This document shows positions 41,973 to 48,545 of a stretch of DNA of 53,444 nt, in pieces. Both the position numbers and the translations under genes were made by a program. Every line of letters begins with the position of its first letter. Within the stretch, counting starts at the first letter, position 1. Source of the stretch: Bacteroidaceae bacterium. Its GTDB lineage: Bacteria > Bacteroidota > Bacteroidia > Bacteroidales > Bacteroidaceae. The stretch lies in the NCBI GenBank assembly GCA_017935785.1, contig JAGBGU010000080.1, positions 1 to 53,444 of the forward strand. Reading direction: 5' to 3'. Under the pieces are notes generated by a model. It was not told where the DNA came from and made no database searches. It saw nothing but the letters and a program-made list of their open reading frames with translations.

Positions 41973-43037
41973 ATGAATACAAAACAAAAAACAGCAGGAT
42001 TGCTGCTACTGCTCTGCTCCATACTTTGCAGTTGCAATAAGGAACTGGTTTTCCCCGTAGCCAGCGGAAGACCATACGAGGTAATGGTTGTGCTGGACAG
42101 CGTTGTATGGAAACGGCCCGCAGGCCGCGCCCTGTTTAACGTGCTTGACACGGACGTACCCGGACTTCCGCAGAGCGAGCGTTCGTTCCGCATTTCGCAA
42201 GTGGAAGAAAAGAATTTCAACCGTTCACTGAACATCTTCCGCAACATCATCCTTGTCAACATAGATCCTATGCAGTTTTCGCAGACCAAGATGAAGTTTA
42301 TACGCGACAAATATGCCCTGGACCAGATTGTACTGACCATCAACAGCCCCTCGGAAGAAGAGTTTGAAAAATTCTGCACCCAGTACCGACAGGATATAGT
42401 GGATTTCCTTACGAAAACAGAAATGAACCGCCTTATCAAAATATTGCAGAAGGAATATTCAAAAACCACCTACGACCTGGCTTGGCAGATATTCCAGTGC
42501 AAGTTCTTTGCCCCCAAGGAGCTGAAAAGCTACAAAAAAGGAAAGAACTTCTTCTGGACCAGCAACAACACGGCCTCGGGACTGGAAAACATCTGTATGT
42601 ACAGTTATCCTTACGAAGGTCCGGAAACGTTTAACAAGAAATACATGCTTCACAAGCGGGACAGCATAATGAAACAGAATCTGCCCGGCGAGAAACCCAA
42701 CATGTATATGGCCACAGACACTCTCTGCACAATGGTAAAGCCTATCGTGGTGCATAACGAATTTGCAATGGAGGCCAGAGGACTCTGGTATATGGAGAAC
42801 GACTGTATGGGCGGCCCGTTCGTAAGCATAAGCCGTGTGGATACGGAAACCAACCAGGTAATTGTGGCAGAAGGCTTTGTATATGCCCCGGAAAAGATGA
42901 AGCGCGGACTCATCAGACGTCTGGAGGCCTCGCTTTATACCCTGGCCCTGCCTCACGAACAGCAACCCTTCGTTGAAATAGACGGGAACATAGAGGAGGA
43001 GAAGGATACCACACGAGCCCAGAAAGCCACAAACTGA
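41973..43037 (+). CDS. DUF4837 family lipoprotein
   Basis: This 354-aa protein has a lipoprotein signal peptide (lipobox LCSC, Cys near 21). The body matches the Bacteroidetes DUF4837 family: VASGRPYEVMVVLDSVVWK, VNIDPMQFSQTKMKF, NFFWTSNNTASGLENICMYS and EARGLWYMENDCMGGPFVS. It is likely anchored at the inner face of the outer membrane or in the periplasm. It lies 20 bp after rlmN and 70 bp before pdxA. The function is unknown. Confidence 0.88.
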   Translation: MNTKQKTAGLLLLLCSILCSCNKELVFPVASGRPYEVMVVLDSVVWKRPAGRALFNVLDTDVPGLPQSERSFRISQVEEKNFNRSLNIFRNIILVNIDPMQFSQTKMKFIRDKYALDQIVLTINSPSEEEFEKFCTQYRQDIVDFLTKTEMNRLIKILQKEYSKTTYDLAWQIFQCKFFAPKELKSYKKGKNFFWTSNNTASGLENICMYSYPYEGPETFNKKYMLHKRDSIMKQNLPGEKPNMYMATDTLCTMVKPIVVHNEFAMEARGLWYMENDCMGGPFVSISRVDTETNQVIVAEGFVYAPEKMKRGLIRRLEASLYTLALPHEQQPFVEIDGNIEEEKDTTRAQKATN

Positions 43038-43107
43038 CTCTTCGAGAAGCAAGCTTAGCAATTCAAGACTACAAATATACAAACACACTTTTTAAAAGTA
43101 CATCATT

Positions 43108-44181
43108 ATGGATAAAATTAAAATAGGTATCACACACGGCGACACAAACGGAGTGGGCTATGAAGTGATACTGAAAGCCTTTGAAGACCCCACCCTATTG
43201 GAACTCTGTACCCCTATCGTGTACGGAAGCCCCAAGATTGCCACCTACCACCGCAAGGCCATGGAGCTGGGTACCAGTTTCAACACCGTTGATTCGGCAG
43301 AAAAGATAACCGAGGGGAAACTGAACATGGTGGATGTAATCAAGCAAGAGGTCAAGATAGAATTGGGCCAGGGCACGGAAGAAAGCGGAAACGCAGCCTT
43401 GCAAAGCCTCGAAGCCGCCATGGAAGACTACAAGAAGGGACTGATTGACGTACTGGTTACAGCCCCCATAAACAAACATTGCATACAAAGCGAGAACTTC
43501 AAATTCCCCGGACATACCGAATATATACAGGACCGTGCAGGAGAAGGAAACGAGGCCATGATGATTCTGATGAACAACATGATGCGCATAGCACTGGCTA
43601 CCACACACCTCCCCCTGAACCAGGTTGCAGGAGCCGTCACCCAGGAAAACATTCTGGGCAAGCTGCGCATTCTCAACCTATCGCTCAAGCGCGACTTCTC
43701 CCTTTCCTCGCCCCGCATTGCCGTATTGGGTCTCAACCCCCACGCCGGGGACAACAGCCTCATCGGACAGGAGGAACAGGAAATCATCATACCGGCCATG
43801 CAACAGGCTGAAGAAGAAGGAATAAACTGTTTCGGTCCGTTCTCGGCCGACGGGTTCTTCGGTACGGCTTCGTTCAGACACTACGATGCCGTATTGGCCA
43901 TGTATCACGACCAGGGTCTGGCGCCCTTCAAACTGCTTGCCATGGAAGACGGCGTAAACTACACCGCCGGACTACCCATTGTACGCACCAGCCCCGACCA
44001 CGGAACCGCATACGACATTGCCGGAAAGGGAATGGCCAGCCCTGCCTCGTTCCTGCAAGCCATATATGCAGCCATAGACATATACCGCAACCGCATTTCG
44101 TATGACGAGGCGCATGCAGACCCTCTGCAGAAACTCTATCACGACAAGCGGGAAGACAGACGCCACACACACGTTGAATAG
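43108..44181 (+). CDS. pdxA: 4-hydroxythreonine-4-phosphate dehydrogenase
   Basis: This 357-aa enzyme carries out NAD-dependent oxidation in the DXP-dependent pyridoxal phosphate pathway. It starts KIGITHGDTNGVGYEVI and contains VTAPINKHCIQ (active-site His), GLNPHAGDNSLIGQEE and MYHDQGLAPFK, which supply the metal ligands. The final DKREDRRHTHVE tail is basic. The neighbours rlmN and the sigma-54 activator match the order seen in other Bacteroidales. Confidence 0.96.
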   Translation: MDKIKIGITHGDTNGVGYEVILKAFEDPTLLELCTPIVYGSPKIATYHRKAMELGTSFNTVDSAEKITEGKLNMVDVIKQEVKIELGQGTEESGNAALQSLEAAMEDYKKGLIDVLVTAPINKHCIQSENFKFPGHTEYIQDRAGEGNEAMMILMNNMMRIALATTHLPLNQVAGAVTQENILGKLRILNLSLKRDFSLSSPRIAVLGLNPHAGDNSLIGQEEQEIIIPAMQQAEEEGINCFGPFSADGFFGTASFRHYDAVLAMYHDQGLAPFKLLAMEDGVNYTAGLPIVRTSPDHGTAYDIAGKGMASPASFLQAIYAAIDIYRNRISYDEAHADPLQKLYHDKREDRRHTHVE

Positions 44182-44198
44182 CAAGAAGCATCAGCACC

Positions 44199-45488
44199 AT
44201 GGACATGAACAATGTTAAAATGCGCTATGGCATTGTCGGACAGGACGAGCAGCTCTACAAGGCGCTTGACACCGCAATCCAGATAGCCCCCACAGACCTC
44301 ACCGTACTCATACAGGGAGAAAGCGGTGTGGGCAAGGAGGTATTGCCGCGCATCATACACGACAACAGCAAGCGGCGCAACAAGCGCTACATAGCCATCA
44401 ACTGCGGTTCCATCCCCGAAGGCACCATTGACAGCGAGCTGTTCGGTCATGAAAAAGGTTCCTTTACCGGTGCCATCGGCGAACGCGAGGGATATTTCGG
44501 TGCAGCCAACGGAGGCACGCTGTTCCTTGACGAAGTGGGCGAACTGCCCATGAGTACCCAGGCCCGTCTGTTACGTGTGCTGGAAACCGGCGAATACATC
44601 CGTGTAGGAAGCAGCGAGCCGCGGGTAACCGATGTACGCATCGTGGCTGCCACCAATGTAAATATCCCCAACGCCATTCGTGAAGGCCGCTTCAGGGAAG
44701 ACCTCTATTACCGTCTGTGTACCATCAACATCAAGATGCCTCCACTGCGCGAGAGAGGCCGGGACAGCGTTCTGTTGTTCAAAAAGTTTGCACTGGACAC
44801 GGCTGAAAAATACAACATCCCCACCCCTCTGCGTCTGACCCCGGAAGCAGAAGAAACCATTACCTCGTACAAATGGCCGGGCAACGTGCGCCAGCTTAAG
44901 AACGTGGCGGAACAGATGAGTATCCTATGCACGGACAGAATCGTCACCCCTCAGGTACTGGCCCAATACGGAGTAGTGGCTAATCTAAGCGAAACCACCG
45001 CCGTTGCCTGTACCAAGCAACAGTCCGCACACGGAACACCACCCCGCGATTACGAAAACGAAATCAAGATGCTGGCCAGTGCAGTTCTTGAACTCAGGCA
45101 CGAGGTGAGCGAACTGAAAAGCAGGCTGCAGCACGTCTCAGACCACGAAGAGCCCTCTACAGCCCTGGTACCTGCACAAATGCACGGCACAGGACTGCCC
45201 ATTATTACGCAGTCCCTCTCCCCCGACATTGATATGCCAGCAGCACATATTCCCTCTCCACAACCGGTAAAGAGCGTACACACAAGCCTCCCCCCCGAAG
45301 AAGAAGACATCCAGACGGCCGAGGAGATTGTGGAACACGAAAGTCTGAACCTGATTGAAATGGAAAAACGTCTTATAATGAAAGCGCTCCAGCGCCACCA
45401 CTTCCGTCGCAAGAACGCAGCGGACGAGCTGGGTATCAGCGAACGCACACTATACAGAAAAATCAAAGATTATGGAATTGAAGATTAA
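44199..45488 (+). CDS. Sigma-54-dependent transcriptional activator, AAA+ with Fis HTH
   Basis: This 429-aa enhancer-binding protein has a Walker A at GESGVGKE (residues 40-47), the sigma-54 contact loop ELFGHEKGSFTGA (GSFTGA in place of the usual GAFTGA), Walker B in GGTLFLDEVGELP and REDLYYRLCTINIKMPPLRER. A long Pro/Ser/Glu linker (about residues 280-370) separates this from a Fis-type HTH with KNAADELGISERTLYRKI. It lacks a receiver or other N-terminal sensor domain, so it may be controlled by level or by a partner. The stop lies inside the lptE start region (17-bp overlap). Confidence 0.93.
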   Translation: MDMNNVKMRYGIVGQDEQLYKALDTAIQIAPTDLTVLIQGESGVGKEVLPRIIHDNSKRRNKRYIAINCGSIPEGTIDSELFGHEKGSFTGAIGEREGYFGAANGGTLFLDEVGELPMSTQARLLRVLETGEYIRVGSSEPRVTDVRIVAATNVNIPNAIREGRFREDLYYRLCTINIKMPPLRERGRDSVLLFKKFALDTAEKYNIPTPLRLTPEAEETITSYKWPGNVRQLKNVAEQMSILCTDRIVTPQVLAQYGVVANLSETTAVACTKQQSAHGTPPRDYENEIKMLASAVLELRHEVSELKSRLQHVSDHEEPSTALVPAQMHGTGLPIITQSLSPDIDMPAAHIPSPQPVKSVHTSLPPEEEDIQTAEEIVEHESLNLIEMEKRLIMKALQRHHFRRKNAADELGISERTLYRKIKDYGIED

Positions 45489-46011
45489 GGACAGAATCTC
45501 CAACATGGGAAAATGGTGTGCCAACGCGCTCCTATTCGTGCTGCTGTGCAGCGCTTGCAGCGTAAGCTACAAGTTCAACGGAGCCAGCATTGACTACGAA
45601 ACAACCAAGACCATCCAGATTGACAACTTCCCCCTGCGCAGCGCTTATGTCTGGGCTCCCATGCAGAGCATCTTCCAGAACAAGCTTACCGACCTCTACT
45701 CCACACAAACCAAGCTGAGGCTTGTAAAGAAGAACGGCGACCTCCAGCTTGCCGGCGAGATTACCGGTTTCGACCAGTACAACAAAGGTATCTCCAGCGA
45801 CGGATACAGCAGCCAGGTACAGTTAAAGATGACCGTAAACGTACGCTTCGTAAACAACAAGAACCACAACGAGGATTTCGAAAGACAATTCTCCGCCACC
45901 ACGGAGTACGACTCCAGCCAGCAGCTTACCAGCGTACAGGAAGACCTTGTCACACAAATGGTCAAGGACATTACAGACCAGATATTCAACACAACTGTGG
46001 CCAACTGGTAG
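45472..46011 (+). CDS. lptE: LPS assembly lipoprotein LptE
   Basis: This 179-aa protein should plug the LptD barrel that inserts lipopolysaccharide into the outer membrane. The signal peptide and lipobox region read LLFVLLCSACSVSYKFNGAS. The LptE/LPS-induced-like core contains IQIDNFPLRSAYVWAPMQS and VTQMVKDITDQIFN. A start at the Met eleven codons later (45505) would give a more standard signal peptide and remove the 17-bp overlap with the activator gene; the upstream start is kept as annotated with reservation. Confidence 0.85.
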   Translation: MELKIKDRISNMGKWCANALLFVLLCSACSVSYKFNGASIDYETTKTIQIDNFPLRSAYVWAPMQSIFQNKLTDLYSTQTKLRLVKKNGDLQLAGEITGFDQYNKGISSDGYSSQVQLKMTVNVRFVNNKNHNEDFERQFSATTEYDSSQQLTSVQEDLVTQMVKDITDQIFNTTVANW

Positions 46012-46035
46012 CCCACAATCCAAAACCATGCAGAC

Positions 46036-46791
46036 ATGATACATAAAAAATCGCTCAAAGCCTACATAGAACATCCGGATACGATGAATGAGGAAACGGT
46101 GGCCATGCTCAAACAGCTTACCGAACGGTACCCTTATTTTCATGCCGCACGCATACTCTACCTTAGAGCGCTGTATCAGACCCAAGACAACCAGTTCGAT
46201 GCCGAACTTAGAAACTCGGCTCCGCTGCTGCCCAACCGCAACGCCATTTTCCGCCTTATTGAAGAGCACAACTATCTGCCACGCGAGGAAAAACTGCTGT
46301 CAAAGGCAGCACAGAAGCGCGGCGAGGAACACATGGACATTACCGGAAGCCTAATAGACTCGTTCCTTAACAGCCTGCCCAAGGAGAAAACCTCCACCAA
46401 AAAGGTCAAGGTGGACGCATCAGTGGACTATATGGAGTACCTGATGCAGACCGAACAGGAATTTTCGGAACTCGAGGAAAAAGTAGAACCCATGCCTGGC
46501 GATGACCTCATCGACAACTTCCTGAACCAGCAGGACGAGGGCAGAATCGTACTGCAGGACCTTCCCGAACAGGAGTTGCAAAAACCGGCACTCATTACAG
46601 AAACCTCTGCCGATACAGAGATTTTCACCGAGGCTTTAGCCCGAATTTACATCAAACAAGGCAAATTTGAACGTGCAATAGAAATTATCCGGCGATTATC
46701 CTTGAAATATCCAAAAAAAAATCGTTACTTTGCAGACCAAATTCGCTTTTTGGAGAAATTGATAATAAATAATAAAAATAAAAAAGAATAA
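46036..46791 (+). CDS. TPR-like cytoplasmic protein
   Basis: This 251-aa soluble protein has a helical N-terminal region with YPYFHAARILYLRALYQTQD, an acidic middle and a C-terminal TPR-like pair (FTEALARIYIKQGKFERAIE and onward). No catalytic motif is visible. It lies between lptE and secG, 6 bp before secG, a position conserved in Bacteroidales. A near-match to the -7 box in its 3' end (about 46726) might give secG a second promoter, but it has a base missing from the consensus. The role is probably scaffolding. Confidence 0.8.
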   Translation: MIHKKSLKAYIEHPDTMNEETVAMLKQLTERYPYFHAARILYLRALYQTQDNQFDAELRNSAPLLPNRNAIFRLIEEHNYLPREEKLLSKAAQKRGEEHMDITGSLIDSFLNSLPKEKTSTKKVKVDASVDYMEYLMQTEQEFSELEEKVEPMPGDDLIDNFLNQQDEGRIVLQDLPEQELQKPALITETSADTEIFTEALARIYIKQGKFERAIEIIRRLSLKYPKKNRYFADQIRFLEKLIINNKNKKE

Positions 46792-46797
46792 AAAAAC

Positions 46798-47187
46798 ATG
46801 TACACTTCAATTGTAATTCTGGTAGTTCTGGCATCAATTCTTATGTGCCTGATTGTCCTGATTCAGGAATCAAAGGGAGGCGGTCTGGCAGCAGACTACT
46901 CTAACAACAACCAAATTCTGGGTGCGCCCAAAACAACCAACTTTGTAGAGAAAGCCACCTGGACCCTCGCTGCATGCATGATTGTACTGAGCATCATCAG
47001 CGTAGCATTCCTGCCCAGCACACAAAGCAGCGAATCAGTAATTCTGAAGCAGGCAACCGAGCAAAAGGCCGTAAACCCCAACAACATGCCCGGAATGACA
47101 CAGCCCTCGGCAACAGAACAGGCAGCCCCCGCAACTGACGCTCCCGCTGCAGAACAGCCCAAGGCCGATACCGAAGCAAAGAACTAA
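46798..47187 (+). CDS. secG: Preprotein translocase subunit SecG
   Basis: This 129-aa inner-membrane subunit of SecYEG has two membrane segments: residues 3-22 (IVILVVLASILMCLIVLIQE) and around 58-74. The loop between them carries the family sequence ESKGGGLAADYSNNNQILG. A low-complexity Ala/Pro/Thr/Gln-rich tail (about residues 85-129) extends beyond the core, as in other Bacteroidetes SecG. It precedes the kinase gene by 7 bp. Confidence 0.95.
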   Translation: MYTSIVILVVLASILMCLIVLIQESKGGGLAADYSNNNQILGAPKTTNFVEKATWTLAACMIVLSIISVAFLPSTQSSESVILKQATEQKAVNPNNMPGMTQPSATEQAAPATDAPAAEQPKADTEAKN

Positions 47188-47194
47188 AAAAGCT

Positions 47195-48037
47195 ATGGAG
47201 AACTGCATACTGGTTGCAGACAGCGGTTCTACCAAAACAGACTGGATACTCCATTCCAGCAAACATGGCATCTTTGAATATCACACCGCCGGAATCAATG
47301 CGGTAAGAGATAGCGAAGATGCCATGTTTCTTGTTTTGCACGAACAGCTGATGCCCGCACTGCCTCAAACGGCACAGATCAAGCACATCCATTTCTATGG
47401 AGCAGGCTGCATCCCCCCTTACAGCCAAAAGCTCAGACAGAGCCTTGCCCGCCTTTTCCCCGAAGCCCATATCAATGTAGAGTCAGACTTGCTGGGAGCT
47501 GCCCGCGCCCTTTGCGGACACAACAGCGGCATAGCCTGCATCCTTGGCACAGGTTCCAACAGTTGCCTTTACGACGGAACCCGGATCATAGCCAACGTAT
47601 CTCCCCTTGGATTTATACTGGGCGATGAAGGCAGCGGAGCCGTATTGGGAAAGACGCTGTTAGGACAGCTTCTGAAAGGAGTGCTGCCTGCATCGTTGAA
47701 AGAAGCATTCCTTACCGAATACAGTCTGACGCCCACAGACATCATAGACAAAGTGTACCGTCAGCCCCAGCCCAACAAGTTTCTGGCATCTCTGGTACCC
47801 TTCATCCACCGCCACCGCCAGCACCTGGGCATACACACACTGCTGGTGGAACAGTTCCGCCTGTTCATCACACGCAATGTGGCACATTACGGCCATCCCG
47901 AAGCGCCCGTCCACTTCACCGGAAGCATAGCAAAGATATTCACTCCGGAACTGCAGGAAGCATTGTCAGCCGAGGGGTACAAACTGGGGAAAATAATCCA
48001 AAAGCCCATACAAGAACTGGTAAACTTTCATACATAA
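47195..48037 (+). CDS. BadF/BadG-type ATPase, N-acetylglucosamine kinase-like
   Basis: This 280-aa ASKHA-fold protein begins with the phosphate-1 motif ILVADSGSTKTDWIL. GIACILGTGSNSCLYDG and FILGDEGSGAVLGK form the sugar- and nucleotide-binding region, and VHFTGSIAKIF is near the C-terminus. Relatives are N-acetylglucosamine or related amino-sugar kinases, so a role in cell-wall or glycan amino-sugar recycling is plausible. The true substrate is not readable. It is the last gene of the rlmN operon; no clear terminator was found directly after it. Confidence 0.88.
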   Translation: MENCILVADSGSTKTDWILHSSKHGIFEYHTAGINAVRDSEDAMFLVLHEQLMPALPQTAQIKHIHFYGAGCIPPYSQKLRQSLARLFPEAHINVESDLLGAARALCGHNSGIACILGTGSNSCLYDGTRIIANVSPLGFILGDEGSGAVLGKTLLGQLLKGVLPASLKEAFLTEYSLTPTDIIDKVYRQPQPNKFLASLVPFIHRHRQHLGIHTLLVEQFRLFITRNVAHYGHPEAPVHFTGSIAKIFTPELQEALSAEGYKLGKIIQKPIQELVNFHT

Positions 48038-48075
48038 CGCAACCAATAACGCAAATACAGACAAATAACAAAGTT

Positions 48076-48091
48076 TATGTTGTACAACATA
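48076..48091. promoter_or_regulatory. 16-bp perfect palindrome upstream of the candidate small RNA
   Basis: TATGTTGTACAACATA is a perfect palindrome. It ends 9 bp before the TTG of the promoter at 48101-48131, centred near -54 from the predicted transcription start, the usual place for an activator dimer. It is a candidate operator. Confidence 0.6.
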
Positions 48092-48100
48092 TAAAAATAG

Positions 48101-48131
48101 TTGCAGAATGTAAAAAAACACAATAACTTTG
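48101..48131 (+). promoter_or_regulatory. Promoter of the candidate small RNA
   Basis: TTG (48101-48103) and TAACTTTG (48124-48131, followed by C) are separated by exactly 20 bp, a full match to the Bacteroidetes pattern. Transcription should start near 48137. No long reading frame follows. Confidence 0.85.
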
Positions 48132-48136
48132 CACTC

Positions 48137-48229
48137 GTTATCCTGAAAACAATCTTTTTACCTTAAACAAAACTAATGCCTAAAGAAACTTGGATAAAAG
48201 GGCGCTGAGAAGCGACCTTTTATTTTTTT
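48137..48229 (+). ncRNA. Candidate small RNA with ten-codon ORF and terminator
   Basis: The region between a consensus promoter and a terminator gives a transcript of about 93 nt. The terminator is AAAAGG-G-CGCT-GAGA-AGCG-A-CCTTTT (48196-48221) followed by a T tract (48223-48229). A mini-ORF at 48176-48208 encodes MPKETWIKGR, and its stop codon falls in the terminator stem, like an attenuator. The next gene starts more than 300 bp later with its own promoter, so this looks like a stand-alone RNA rather than a leader. A match to the Bacteroidales-1 RNA motif should be tested; I cannot confirm it. Confidence 0.7.
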
Positions 48230-48258
48230 ATGTCATAGAACGGCAACTACCTTAAAAG

Positions 48259-48298
48259 CCAAATCGGTCAATAGACTGTTACACGCTGACCGATTTGG
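48259..48298. repeat. 12-bp perfect inverted repeat
   Basis: CCAAATCGGTCA (48259-48270) and TGACCGATTTGG (48287-48298) are exact reverse complements around a 16-nt loop. No T tract follows on either strand, so it is not a standard terminator. It sits between the small RNA and the large palindrome at 48332-48393. Confidence 0.75.
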
Positions 48299-48322
48299 GT
48301 AAAACCAAAAACGCACTATGGT

Positions 48323-48393
48323 GCGATGGCAAACTCATGCTGTTGAGATGACCATCGGACTACGTTGCGTCGGCCATCGCAACAGCATGAGTT
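48323..48393. repeat. 62-nt palindromic element (copy 2) with 5' extension
   Basis: Arms 48332-48353 and 48372-48393 (22 nt each) pair at 20 of 22 positions around an 18-nt loop. The geometry is identical to copy 1 at 538-599. The preceding GCGATGGC matches the bases before copy 1. Relative to copy 1, two paired positions have changed on both sides, keeping the pair (G-C to T-A and C-G to T-A). Confidence 0.82.
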
Positions 48394-48438
48394 AAAACAT
48401 GGATAATTCTGCCCCTTTTTATGGAAAATATCAGGAAA

Positions 48439-48474
48439 TAGGGAATTTCCCCAAAAGATTAGGGAATTTCCCCA
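48439..48474. promoter_or_regulatory. Two direct copies of a near-palindromic 15-mer
   Basis: TAGGGAATTTCCCCA occurs at 48439-48453 and 48460-48474, 21 bp apart (two helical turns). Both lie just upstream of the -7 box at 48497-48504 of the large exported-protein gene. The sequence GGGAATTTCCC is close to palindromic. This is a candidate operator pair. Confidence 0.6.
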
Positions 48475-48496
48475 TGACTTTTTAAAACTAAACCAT

Positions 48497-48504
48497 TATA
48501 TTTG
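48497..48504 (+). promoter_or_regulatory. Promoter -7 element of the large exported protein gene
   Basis: TATATTTG matches TAnnTTTG and lies 41 bp before the start codon. The -33 region overlaps or abuts the second copy of the direct repeat at 48460-48474. Confidence 0.6.
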
Positions 48505-48545
48505 TGCCATAAAAGTGCATTTCTTCACTAAAAAGGCTTACCATA

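Noticed and set aside
46720..46735. Promoter for secG inside the TPR-like gene
   Set aside because: TTACTTTG is one base short of TAnnTTTG spacing and has no -33 partner; noted only as a possibility.
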